Assembly: GCA_963965975.1 (NCBI GenBank)
Contig: OZ014418.1
Location: forward strand, 5,468,775-5,532,774
Reading direction: 5' to 3'
DNA: 64,000 bases
DNA from: Xestospongia bergquistia
Taxonomy: Eukaryota; Porifera; Demospongiae; Haplosclerida; Petrosiidae
Each line of letters begins with the position of its first letter. The stretch's first letter is position 1. Made by a program: the position numbers and the translations under genes. The notes beneath the pieces are model-generated. The model had not been told where the DNA came from. It made no database searches and saw only the letters and a list, made by a program, of their open reading frames with translations. Positions 1-49,383 of this stretch are shown piece by piece.

Positions 1-735
<735 letters not shown>

Positions 736-1403
736 TATACACATAACTTGTTTGCACCTTGTTAATACTCCAGGAAATTACATCTACATGCTTAATATAT
801 GAATGCACTTGGACAATAATAATTGTGACCATAAATATGAAAACAATACCTAATATGCAAACAGATTTCGACGAACACTTGCGAATAAATTATTGCTGTG
901 CAGCCATCTTGAACAGGAATTTATTAAAATACTGCATGTGACAAGCCCAATGATTGAGCCTTATGAATACCAAATTACATTGATTTCTTGCTCAAGATGG
1001 ACACATAGCAACTATTTCTACACAAGCATTTGTTTGAAATTCGTTCGGATGTTAAGTATCATTTTCATATTTATGGTCGCAATTATTTATTAAGGAAATA
1101 TATTATTATAACTTACTTTCCACTAGTAGTCTCGTCTTTGACATTCAATTATTAATATAATATACTTTCCTTCTATAGTATCAGTACTGAAACTCTAAAC
1201 TATGTATAGTACTTTTTTGTTCAAGTTTTAACTTAGCCCTAACTCTAACAAGTTAACAATATACTTTAAGTTATAAGGGACATGCTTTATAGTCACTGTT
1301 CTGACAATATGTACCATACATAGAAAACATAGAGACATATCGGCCTAGCAATAAAATGTAAAGTTAACAGCCACATCAAATTTCTTTATCGAGTATCACA
1401 CAC
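736..1403. other. AT-rich stretch with no supported gene
   Basis: Two short plus-strand ORFs lie here, but neither has splice context or a recognisable domain. A GTAAGT donor on the minus strand at about 1398-1403 ends the neighbouring small membrane gene's exon. Its last exon or exons could therefore lie here, with a candidate acceptor near 1345, but I could not build a convincing one. Confidence 0.4.
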
Positions 1404-1785
1404 TTACATGCTCCATCCTCCACATATCTTGATGATCATAACAGCAATAGATACAAGAGCATAAATGGCTATAACAACTTCTCCTCCAATAGCTAAACAA
1501 CAGGTGCCGTCACCTCCCAATTTAGTAGTGGAATCTGCATCAAGTATGCACGTGCCAGATGTGGCTTGACCTTGAATTTTTCTGTAGTTATTAGAGAATG
1601 CGCTAAAAAGAGACCAAGGACACAACAAACAGCACAAAGAAGACTAGAGCTAGTAGGACATTAAAGAAACGGGAGGTAACTCGTTTTGGCTTTTTAGGTT
1701 TCTTTACTTCCTTTCTTATACCACCATCATCTGAGTCTGATACTGGCGAACTTAAAGTCTCATTTTCTTCATCACTTTCTCCCAT
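1404..1785 (-). pseudogene. Small multi-pass membrane protein gene, frameshifted in this sequence
   Basis: From ATG at 1785 the minus strand encodes an acidic N-terminus (GESDEENETL), a Lys/Pro-rich basic patch (KKPKKPKR) and a membrane segment (LLALVFFVLFVVSLVSF). A stop then follows in a run of five T. The next frame continues without a break into SNNYRKIQG, a GTCIL segment and a second membrane segment (EVVIAIYALVSIAVMIIKI). A single-base length change in the T run would join the two, and no phase-compatible intron explains the shift. The second part ends at a good splice donor (GTAAGT at about 1398-1403), so more exons are likely. Spacing and the GxC motif after the first membrane segment vaguely recall TMEM179-type four-pass proteins, but this is weak. 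The gene is divergent from ABCC copy A, 173 bases away. It may be a true pseudogene or carry a sequencing error. Confidence 0.5.
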
Positions 1786-1958
1786 GATCACGGAAAAGTC
1801 TTTTTTCCTTTTAAAGTCTAACGTGTACGTAAAGGTTGGAATCAGTTTTTTAGTATAGACTATGTGACGTCATGTAGTGTGCACTGACCGCGCCGGTACC
1901 GGTCTTAGCCCCTCCTTCAAAGTTATGATTGTTTCCTTGTAACTCTTTGTATCTGGTC
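1786..1958. promoter_or_regulatory. Bidirectional promoter region with a CRE palindrome
   Basis: This 173-base spacer separates the start codons of the small membrane gene (minus) and ABCC copy A (plus). It is GC-richer than its surroundings. It contains a perfect CREB/ATF-type palindrome TGACGTCA at 1865-1872, a CCGGTACCGG palindrome at 1893-1902 and a CCCCTCC box just after it. The arrangement is visible in the sequence; promoter activity is inferred. Confidence 0.5.
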
Positions 1959-7785
<5,827 letters not shown>

Positions 7786-9144
7786 ATAATTTAGACACAA
7801 TCATGATAATGTGAATTATTAATAATTATTTTATTTATGCATATAATTAATATTTATAGTTATTGGTAGTTATTAAGAGATCATAAAACATAGTACATTG
7901 CAATTATTAAATTTTAGTTATAATTATAAATGATAACTATTATTCAGTTAGCGCACGTTTTGAGGGTGTATTCTTTAACTTAGGCACAAATGTCTCAAGA
8001 GGGTTTTGTAGATAAGTAGGCCTGTCAATATTTTGGTTGATGCATGCAATTATTCATATATTAATTATATAATGCATTTAGTAATGCATTTGTGTCTTAT
8101 AAAGTTGGTATTTACTGATGTGGATATATATGCCTGAGCATGTCTGTTTTAACTGACTGGTTCTTATTTTAGAGTAGAGAATTACATCCAGTAATGGGTT
8201 AGCATAGTGCCAATGCTATTTGAATGATGAGTACTTCAGAAACATAACAAGAAGAAAGATATTAAGGTCTTGTGTAATTTTGCAGTCCTCATAAGCTTTC
8301 TTAGCTAAAACAAGCCAATGTAATTTATGAAGAATTATTATTGTTACTTTAATGCTGCAAAAAACCTGTATTAGGACATAGCAGACAGGAGAATTACATT
8401 AGGAGACAAAGCTATATATTAAAACAAGTGGACAGTAGGGGTACACTATACTAGTCAATAGGAAGGACACATACAATGGATAGGACACTTACATTAGGTG
8501 ACAGGGAAGAGGAGTAAATAAACATGTAGAACATTGATCACTGACAAGGTATTAAATTCAATATTTGGCAGCAAGAGCTGGCTCCTTGTGCAATGTAACT
8601 GACTAAAGACATAGCCAGGAAGGGAATGTAATGAGCAGTCCACATATCACAAATGGGCATTGCTTAGAAGAATAGGCCACTTAGTATATATTACAGACTC
8701 TAAGACATAAATGAAAGTGGATACTCCATTTATATAGTATATACACCTGGTCAGTTATATGAAGCCTAATTCAGAAGGAAACAAGTATGGTATCGCAGTG
8801 ACAATATATATTGTATTGAGAGTAATTTAATGTAATTTTATTATGATTTTTTTTTTAAGGCAGCCAGGTCAGTTACAGATGATTAAATTGAAAACTCAAG
8901 TGTTTAACTGAATCTTTTAAATATAATTACCAGAGATCTGGTATGTAAGAAAATTAGGATTTTAAAGAATAAAATTTAGTAGTTTGCTGTTGGAATTAGT
9001 GAAATATTATGATAATATTATATAGTAGTAATATATATATTATATAAATATATACATATACATACATTACTACTTAAACAGAATAGCTTAGCAATAGTAA
9101 TTAATAAATATGAACTACAGGAAGTTCATCTAATAATGGCTTAT
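7786..9144. other. Intergenic: ABCC-A 3' flank, then unrecognised AT-rich DNA
   Basis: The first 90 or so bases after the copy A stop are the reverse complement of the 3' flank of copies D, E and F (an AATTATTAATAATTCAC-like block). Copy A therefore shares their 3' end, and homology fades near 7875. The rest is AT-rich, with a TA-rich stretch at about 9010-9060, and I see no coding exon in it. Confidence 0.6.
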
Positions 9145-9152
9145 TATAAATA
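9145..9152 (+). promoter_or_regulatory. TATA box of the gelsolin-like gene
   Basis: TATAAATA lies 44 bases upstream of the ATG at 9189 and is followed by a small GC-rich block. If used, the 5' UTR would be only about 10-20 bases. The motif is seen; its function is inferred. Confidence 0.5.
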
Positions 9153-9188
9153 GAGGGCGGTGGTTTCATAGGCTATCATTTATACGAA

Positions 9189-11120
9189 ATGGCTGGTCTT
9201 GTTAAAGCAAAGAAATACGACTGGAAAGACAGCAACCTCGCTTTATTTGGATCTGATCTAGAGAGAAAGGTAAATAGAATCTACTTCTTATATAATATAG
9301 TCTTGTCAACTATTAATGCTAATTTTTCATCTAAACTATATAGATACATACATATATATATAATTATATATATTATACAGGTGAAGGAAGCTGCTGCAAA
9401 AACAGAACAAGCTTGGAAAGAAGCTGGTAAAGTGGAAGGCGTACAGATATGGCGGATTGTTGACTTTAATGTAAGTTTTCTACAGTTTATCTTGTCATTT
9501 TATAATCAATATTCAATTTAAAGGTTACTTCTTGGCCAACAAACCAATATGGTCAATTTTACAATGGAGATTCCTACATTATCCTTAAGACTTACAAAGA
9601 AAAAGAGTCTCAGGTATGTACTTTATTGAACTAATAAACTTTATGTTGAATATAGTGACATGGCATGTGATGATTTTACATTAGGTCAACAAATCTTTCT
9701 TCACAGTATGTAGATAATCCTACTGTTACATACCAGTCTTAAATTTGAAGCTATTGTATGCTCAGTATCATATGAGCTAGTTGTTATATTTTAATAGGAA
9801 CTTCTTTATAATGTTCATTTCTGGATTGGTCAGTACACTACTGCTGATGAGTATGGTACTGCAGCTTATAAAACTGTTGAGTTGGATACTATGGTAATTA
9901 TATCCAATATAATACATCATAGCATTTATACTGTCCATTATATTAGCTAAATGATAAACCTGTTCAATATCGTGAAGTGATGGGACATGAATCTGATCTC
10001 TTTAGGAGTTACTTCTCTGAGATCACCCTTCTGGAAGGAGGGTAAAGAAAAACAAGACATAAACAATTGTCTTTATTAATTTTGTTAATAAACCCTATAG
10101 CGCCAATAGTGGTTTTTATCATGTTGAATCCAAAGAGTATAAACCACGCCTTCTTCATTACCATTTATTGAAGGTTAGAAGTTCATAAACAAAACACTTA
10201 TTATGATGATATTTAGGAATCCATTGAAGTGCGAGAGCGTACTTTGAGCAGGAATTCTCTTGACAATACTGATGTGTTTATCTTAGATTTGGGAGAGGAA
10301 GTCTATCAAGTTAATATATCTTTTGCATATGTTTATACTGTAGTGTCTTTATTAGTGGAATGGATCAGAAGCTGAGAAAATTGAACAATACAGGGTTGCA
10401 TCAGAATATCTTACCAAAATCTGTGTAAGTATAACTATTATTTTATAAAGTTCAGTGATCATTGTCTCTTTAATTGTATTAGGAGAGTCGTGGCAAATGC
10501 AAAACTAAAGTCTTTGGTATGTAGGTGTATTTTAATTAAATTCTTGTGGTTTCAGTGTTGAATTTAGTTGGTGACGATATAGAATGGAAAAAATTGGTTG
10601 ACAAGTATCTTCCAGACATTCCTATTGAAGATGAGAAAGAGGTAAGTAACCTATTGTGGTCTCATAATATACCTTTCATAGGACAAGGATGCTACTTTTA
10701 AACCTTCTCTTTTCAAGTACTGCTAATAAGTCATAAATTGTTAAGTCTGATAATTATGATTGTATAGGTTGAGTAATGAAAAGGGTCCAATGGATTTTGC
10801 TCCTGTTCCTGTTTTTTCTCGTTCTTCCTTGGATCCTAAAGATGGTACATATAATGTCAGTTATTGATTTAGTTGATGTGAGTATAGTTTTTATTGCTGA
10901 CACTGGCAAAGAGTGCTTTGTCTGGATTGGAAAAGAAGCCAGCCAAACTGAAAGGCGCCAAGCCATGAGTTATGCTCATGTAAGTCCCTTTTATTCATGC
11001 ATATAAATTATATTCTGTTAACATTTATAGGACTATCTGAAAGGGACCAAACATCCCTTTGTTCCAGTGTCGCGTGTGACTGATGGCAAGGAAACTAAGG
11101 CTTTTAATGCCATCTTTTAA
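9189..11120 (+). CDS. Gelsolin/severin-family actin-binding protein, three domains (14 exons)
   Basis: The spliced product is 362 residues, the size of severin/fragmin-type three-domain gelsolins, which sever and cap actin filaments under calcium control. Exons: 9189-9269, 9381-9470, 9524-9613, 9798-9893, 9947-10041, 10101-10173, 10217-10309, 10356-10424, 10483-10516, 10568-10641, 10682-10716, 10768-10844, 10888-10979, 11031-11120. All join in frame. Domain 1 (about residues 45-155) has VQIWRIVDF, a [10 protein letters not shown] strand and [20 protein letters not shown]. Domain 2 (about 165-265) has [10 protein letters not shown] followed by QWNGSEAEK. Domain 3 (about 280-355) has [20 protein letters not shown] and [13 protein letters not shown]. 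The intron at 10845-10887 is only 43 bases. Another acceptor at 10872 is also in phase, but it would insert five residues and spoil the DVFI motif. There is no headpiece, so it is not villin. It lies inside the ABCC cluster with no obvious functional link. Confidence 0.92.
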
Positions 11121-11800
11121 GGTAAATTTAATGCATTATGTACTTGGTGTTTATCTGTTTTCTTTTAGGAACAAAATTTATTGGACTATAACACTTAATG
11201 GTGGCCCCTTAAATTCATAGTGTTTGTATGATTCAGTAGAGTTTTTACCTTTATCATTCAATGCTTTCAATTTTAGTAACATTATGTCTTTAGGCTTAAT
11301 GCAGTGTGTTTATCTCCTCAGACTATGCACCTGTGTACATTATTTCAATCATTATAACTTAGATAGCAATGTACTAAAAATTATTACTATCCCTTAAACC
11401 CTAAACTATAAATCCTAATTCATTCAAGTCTATTATAAACTGGTAATTTATCATGGTCTATCAGTCTGATTTGGTCTGTGAATTCCTTGTCAATTATGTT
11501 ATAAATAGTATGCTATGAGTAACAGCAAGAGAGTCTTGTGTGACCTGAATAACTGGAAATGAGACAATTTCAGTTCCTCCCATAATATTAACATAACATT
11601 ATAGTGTGGAGATGATAACTTCACAAGCCACACCTATATGGTGTGAAAAGCAATAGTAAGTCAATAAAATATATACTAACACTATGCTAGGTGTCCAAGA
11701 ACATATTATAAACATAATACATGAATAATATAACACTTAGCAGATACCATTCCCACAATTATCATGACATTTTAAAAATGGCACAAAAATGGTAAAAATG
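11121..11800. other. Intergenic between the gelsolin-like gene and ABCC copy B
   Basis: AT-rich and includes the likely 3' UTR of the gelsolin-like gene. No exon or recognisable repeat is seen until ABCC homology begins sharply at 11801, in the middle of the copy B NBD2 exon. Confidence 0.6.
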
Positions 11801-17491
<5,691 letters not shown>

Positions 17492-17564
17492 GACTAACAG
17501 AGAGGAAATTCCGGTTAATAACTAGTAATAATTATGAAATTATAATTATAAAATGAAATTATTA

Positions 17565-24002
<6,438 letters not shown>

Positions 24003-24748
24003 GACTAAAGAGGGAAATTCCGGTTAATAACTACTAATAACTATGAAATTATAATTATAAAATAAAAAAATTATTATTAATAATTCATATTGATCGTGAT
24101 TGTGTCAAAGTGCTTCATCTCCTAGCTCCACAATCAAGAGCAATGGTCCTTAACTTCTGTGCAGTAACATTTCCAGTATGATCCACTAACATTCCAAGAT
24201 AGGATGTAGGCTGACAGAGTAGTAAGTGTGGTTCACTATATTCTCCTCCATGTAATACCTTATAATGAGAATAATGTCTATTGATTCTCAACAAGTATAA
24301 AATATGGAGTAAAAGTTGACTGAATTAAGAATTTAATATCTACTAATTAGTAGTTATCAGAGCTTTTATATACACAACAAAATAACAAGACTATAATTGA
24401 ATACTCATCCTAATGCTATAATTGTTTGTAAGATACTGATTTCACAATGAACCACTGACTAGAGAGCTATAAAGGTCGGCTTAATACATATACAGTCTGG
24501 AGTTTGGTTAAGTTATTAATTTTACAATTTATAGTTCAATGATGAAGACAGTGACATATAATAATGAATACATTATCAAAAGAAAAATCTGAACAGCAAA
24601 TTGTACTTGACTTTCCCATTAGGACCAACAGTGACTAACAGAGAGGAAACTCCAAGTTAATAACTACCAATAATTATAAATATTAATTATATGCATAAAT
24701 AAAATAATTATTAATAATTCACATTAATCATGATTGTGTCTAAACGAT
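24003..24748 (-). pseudogene. Ghost 1: collapsed ABCC remnant between copies C and D
   Basis: About 24105-24295 matches the last ABCC exon with several small deletions. This is followed by a piece resembling intron 3 (near 24296-24350). About 24575-24640 resembles exon 1, with the start codon and the GT donor both changed. Nearly all internal exons are gone, so this looks like a whole gene copy collapsed by deletion. It also supplies whatever spacer and promoter sequence copy C has. Confidence 0.7.
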
Positions 24749-31145
<6,397 letters not shown>

Positions 31146-32068
31146 GACTAAAGAGGGAAATTCCGGTTAATAACTACTAATAACTATGAAATTATAATTA
31201 TAAAATAAAATAATTATTATTAATAATTCATATTGATCGTGATTGTGTCAAAGTGTTTCATCTCCTAGCTCCACAATCAAGAGCAATGGTCCTTAACTTC
31301 TGTGCAGTAACATTTCCAGTATTATCCACTAACATTCCAAGATAGGATGTAGGCTGACACAGTAGTAGGTGTGGTTCACCATATTCTCCTCCATGTAATA
31401 CCTTATAATGAGAATAATGTCTATTGATTCTCAACAAGTATAAAATATGGAGTAAAAGTTGACTGAATTAAGAATTTAATATCTACTAATTAGTAGTTAT
31501 CAGAGCTTTTATATACAAAACAAAATAACAAGACTATAATTGAAAACTCATCCTATAATTGTTTGGAAGATACTGATTTCATAATAAACTACTGACTAGA
31601 GAGCTATAAAGGTTGCATAATTTGCAGCAGTGTCTACAGAAGACTACTGCTATAGATCTAGAATGCTGGCAGACTTAGCTTCGAGTATGATCTACTCCCC
31701 CAGGTGTTGTGTGGCGGGGTAATGAAGTTTGCTATGTTTGTCGTTGCATACAACAACGCGATGAAACAAACATACGTAATTGTTATTATTATTATTATTA
31801 TTATACGTACATAACAAGTGGTCCATAGGAAGTTATATTTCTCAAGAGCAATAGTCCTTAACTTCTGACAGTAACATATAATAATGAATACATTATCAAA
31901 AGAAAAATCTGAACAGCAAATTGTACTTAACTTTCCCCTTAGGATCAACAGAGACTAACAGAGAGGAAACTCCGAGTCTATAACTACCAATAATTATAAA
32001 TATTAATTATATGTATAAATAAAATAATTATTAATAATTCACATTAATCAGGATTGTGTCTAAACGAT
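31146..32068 (-). pseudogene. Ghost 2: collapsed ABCC remnant with an insert, between copies D and E
   Basis: About 31245-31437 is a decayed last ABCC exon. A second small piece of the same exon lies at about 31830-31868, fused to an exon 1 remnant at about 31890-31960. Between them, about 31615-31825 is a GC-richer insert also found in ghost 3 but not in ghost 1, ending in a TTA microsatellite. No open gene can be made from it. Confidence 0.65.
31783..31805. repeat. (TTA)n microsatellite in ghost 2
   Basis: A run of about seven TTA units flanked on both sides by TACGTA-like sequence. Confidence 0.85.
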
Positions 32069-38526
<6,458 letters not shown>

Positions 38527-39833
38527 GACTAAGAGAGAGAGAGAGAGAGAGAGAGAAACTCCGGTTAATAACTAGTAATAACTAGTAGTTATAATAACTA
38601 GTAATAACTAGTAATATTATAATTATAAAATAAATTATTATTAATAATTCATATTAATTACGATACGTCAAGTCCGGCCTCCACAATCAAGAGCAATGGT
38701 CCTTTACTTTCTGAGTAGTAAAAGTTCCCATATGATCCACTAAGATCCACTAATTTTCCAAGATTAGATGAAGGCTGACAGAATAATAGGTGTGCTTTAC
38801 CTTACCCTACAACTTCTCCTCCATGTAATAACTTATAATGAGATCAATGTCTCTAGATTCTCAACAACAAGATGACTTACCCGAGCAAACATTTTGATGA
38901 CTCTTATTCTAATGATGACTTCATCACCACTTTTATTATCCTAGCAGTTAATTTGGGTGCTTTTGTCCTAAAGAAAGGATATTATAGTTTTCCTCAAACA
39001 TAAGATAAAAGAGACAACAACTATACACAATAAAGACAATAGAGAGAATCATGCCCAACAAATATGGAGTGGTAGTCTCAGTTGATGATGGAGACTTAAT
39101 AGTAAAATATTTTTTTAGTAATCCAAGACCTTCTCCTTGAATAACAAAAATACAACTCTGTAGATGGAGACAATAATCTAAACAAAATAAAAAAAGTTTT
39201 ATTCTAAAAATTTTAAGGGTATCGCTTAAATTTTTCCAAGTATAAAATATGGCAGTAAAAGTTGACTGATTTAATAATTCAATATCTACTAATTAGTAGT
39301 TATCAAGAGCTTTTATATATACAAACAAAGTAACAAGATTATAATTGAAAACTCATCCTATAATTGTTTGAAAGATACTGATTTCATACTAAACCACTGA
39401 TTATAGAGCTAAAAAGGTTGCATAAGTGTCTACAGAAGACTATTACTATAGATCTAGAATGCTGGCAGACTTTCGAGTATGATCTACTCCACCCTGGTGT
39501 TGTGGCGCGGGGTAATGAAGTTTGCTATGTGTGTCGGCGGTTAAAGGGTGCGGTTTAATTTCACTTTGATCGTCGCATACAACAACGCAAACCTAAGTTC
39601 TTAATTTTACAATTTATAGTTCAATGGTGAAGACAGTGACATATAATAATGAATACATTATCAAAAGAAAAACCTGAACAGCAAATTGTACTTGACTTTC
39701 CCCTTAGGATCAACAGTGACTAACAGAGAGGAAACTCCGAGTCTATAACTACCAATAACTATAAATATTAATTATATGTATAAATAAAATAATTATTAAT
39801 AATTCACATTAATCAGGATTGTGTCTAAACGAT
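38527..39833 (-). pseudogene. Ghost 3: large collapsed ABCC remnant between copies E and F
   Basis: Starts with the GA tract (38532-38557) and a local duplication of ACTAGTAATA-type units near 38570-38620. Then come remnants, in gene order on the minus strand: last exon (about 38680-38860), exon 7 (about 38885-38975), exon 4 (about 38990-39150) and intron 3 (to about 39310). The GC-richer insert shared with ghost 2 follows (about 39430-39600), then an exon 1 remnant (about 39655-39720). All are riddled with substitutions and indels, so no protein is possible. It retains more internal exons than ghosts 1 and 2 and so shows an intermediate stage of decay. Confidence 0.7.
38532..38557. repeat. 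(GA)n tract just upstream of the copy E start codon
   Basis: Thirteen AG units lie six bases upstream (minus-strand sense) of the copy E ATG. At the same place copy B has only AGAGAGG, so the tract is an expansion in E. Confidence 0.9.
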
Positions 39834-46752
<6,919 letters not shown>

Positions 46753-48272
46753 CCTGACCTTAAGTGTTTAGCCCCTCCCATGATAATTGCGACGTCCCAC
46801 TAATCATCACAAGCTGTGTTAGTCATGTCACCCTGTGTGATACTAGTGACTGCTTGTGTTGGGAATGTGTTCTAAGTCAGTTTCATATCACAGAACTACG
46901 ATCAAATCATTTTAAAACGATGCAAATAATGCAGTGATTTTTATAACCATCTACAGTAACTCTACTAATCAAAACTATTTAAAAGTAAATTTCTGAAAGT
47001 AAATAGCTCTATATTTCACAATGCTGAATTTCTTAAGCCCTTTACTTAGGAAGTGGCTGTATCTGATGGTTGCAGGTATCTTAAATCAGGACACAAGACA
47101 TTGTTTCCCTTACAGTAGTAATTCCAGTACTAAGTGTATGAAAGGAACTTGTATTTAATTTGAAGGAAATATATAAAAATATAGTTGATGATTATGCTCA
47201 GGCCAAGGAACAACAGAGAATTCTGAACAATTTATCAGAAAGAAAACCAAATTAGTAATTGGAGGCAAAATGTAAGGTCAGTACTCAGTAGTGCATACAC
47301 TGGATTTAGTTTAACTTGTTTAATTTACTCACATGCTCAAGTGCATAGTATTATTTTTTAAATACAAAAAGGTTTTCTGTCTGACAGACTTTGTACCACC
47401 TATGTATATTATGTCTGGTATATTATGTTCATATTCACAAATTTTAATCCATTGTTGTATGTGAGTTTTGAGAGTAACAAATGAAAATAACCAGCACAAA
47501 GTACCTCCAATGTACATAACAACCAAATAATGCAATTAATGTAGGGTGCGTATCAATTTGATAATAAGAACACAAAGAAGATAACATTAATGTCAATAGC
47601 ATGATCACTATAAATAATAGCACAAGCAACAAACTCACTCTATCAAGCTACAGCGTCACTATCAATCTTATTATTACAATTTATCTATATAGAAAACACA
47701 TGATATAAATAGACTTTGTGGATGCTAAATGCTAAGTATTCAGGTCTATATTAACAATGAATGAAAGTATATGGAATAACTCAGTAATCAATTCATATAA
47801 GTATATAATGCTGCTCCCTTATTCTTAGGAATGTGATATTATCTTCATTTATTATACAGGTAGCATTTTGATGACAATTACGGCTTCCAGCATTACATTT
47901 TCACAAATGTCTACATGGATAATGATAAAATTATATAATGCTTGTAGTGAACCGATCAATGACATTGCTTGACTTCAGGTTTATAACTATCATAGCAAGT
48001 TTGATAAGTAGCTTGAAATATTTTATAAGTGTTTGCAAATACTTATAAACATCACAGGCTGCCTATAAAACCTCCCAGGTAATATCACAATGATAATTGC
48101 ATGTTGTATAGTGGAAGTCTGTTGTACACCTGGTTGGTGTGGTTTTTAATGGCATATCAACCTCTAGTGCTTAGTTCAATAAATCTAGTAGTAACTTTTG
48201 CCTCAATGTATAAGCTATAATTATAAGGGAATGTCATGTCTTAAATATATTGTTTGTAGTAATAATTTAAAA
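46753..48272. other. Spacer between the ABCC cluster and the tandem duplication
   Basis: The part next to copy F (to about 46880) is a likely promoter, with a CCCCTCCC box and a GACGTC core near 46775-46797. The rest is AT-rich. Apart from the weak candidate at 47337-47638 I see no exon. Homology to the downstream duplicate starts at 48273. Confidence 0.5.
47337..47638 (-). CDS. Possible small secreted or membrane peptide gene (weak)
   Basis: From ATG at 47638 a hydrophobic leader (LLLVLLFIVIMLLTLMLSSL) is followed by SYYQIDTHPTLIALFGC. The sequence at about 47503 (AG then GTACTT) could be a donor joined to an acceptor near 47410. The short second exon would end at a TAA near 47355, for about 60 residues in total. 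The two-exon reading is in phase, but no family is recognised and there is no second copy for comparison. It may be chance in AT-rich DNA. Confidence 0.2.
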
Positions 48273-49383
48273 CAATAATTAAGTATTTACCATAATTAAT
48301 GATACTGGAGACCACAACTGTCATCAAAATTCTACCTGTACATGTTGCATGGCATAATATATCTGGAGAGAAAAGTTGATATCACTTTCATTTTAATACT
48401 TAAGCATGCAAAGCTTACCTGAACACAATTTACAATGTGTAAATCATTTCTTTTTTTCTTATTAAGATAATAATCTCACGGCACAGCAACTCCACTGAGA
48501 ATTGTTCATAACTTGTAAGAGAGTTTTATAGCAAAACTGTTGAGGAATATAGCTCTCTTCTTGTTACTGGTAGGTAGAGTATTGACTGTAACATGAGACA
48601 GCATGAACCCTGTATATATAGTTGTCATAGCTACCTAGCAGTCTATTGGAACTGGGTCTATTAAATTACATGAACACTTCTAGGAAAAAAGACTATCAAA
48701 AACAATATTAGTAAAACAAAAACAGTTCCTGGAAAGAGTCCCTGGAATGGGTCATCAGTAGCTTTGTTGTCTTAATGTAATTAAATGAAGTCAATCCAAT
48801 GATTATGCTCATGTCTAACACACACTAGCTCTTAATTCAATTAAATAGTAAACAGAAACCAATTATTTATTTAGTGTTAGTTAATTGTATTATTAATCAC
48901 AGATATGGCTGACCCAAGTATGATTGTACTATGTAGATTGTTTTATAATAATGATCACACTATAATATTAAAAATATAAAGTGAAAATTATATATATTGT
49001 TTAGCTATAGATTATAAGCATATTTATTTAATACTCTACATTAAGGATTGAGCTAGTGAAAGACAAAGCAAAGTTTGCCAATTTATTCATGCTCATTATT
49101 GTATGTATGTACTCTATTCTATCTCAGTGTATGGCTCAGGTATTAAGCATATGACTAATGTATAATAATAGTCAATAGTTTCTAGGTCAACTCCTATCTA
49201 TATCAGTTTTTTCTCAAACTAAAAGTTTATTTCATCTAATTATATCAAAACATTTCAGCAATTATTGATAAAGATAAAAATAATAAAAAACTGTTACACA
49301 ATGTCAAAAGCAAACAGTAAGGGCTACACTACTACAGGTTAACACAACAAAAACTACACTTTCTGTTCTTTAAATCTAAGAAA
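48273..49383. other. Non-coding part of duplication copy 1
   Basis: AT-rich with no supported exon. It lies downstream (3') of the small gene. The same stretch recurs at 55900-57012 with a few percent difference. Confidence 0.5.

Noticed and set aside
759-1093. Two overlapping plus-strand ORFs of 60 and 66 codons
   Set aside because: No splice signals, no second copy, AT-rich composition and mutual overlap. Chance ORFs.
10754-11006. Opposed 70- and 76-codon ORFs in the gelsolin gene
   Set aside because: One is antisense; the other reads exons 12 and 13 through a 43-base intron in a partly wrong frame.
31658-31948. 96-codon minus-strand ORF in ghost 2
   Set aside because: It runs across an exon 1 remnant, a last-exon remnant, a TTA microsatellite and the insert. 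No coherent protein.
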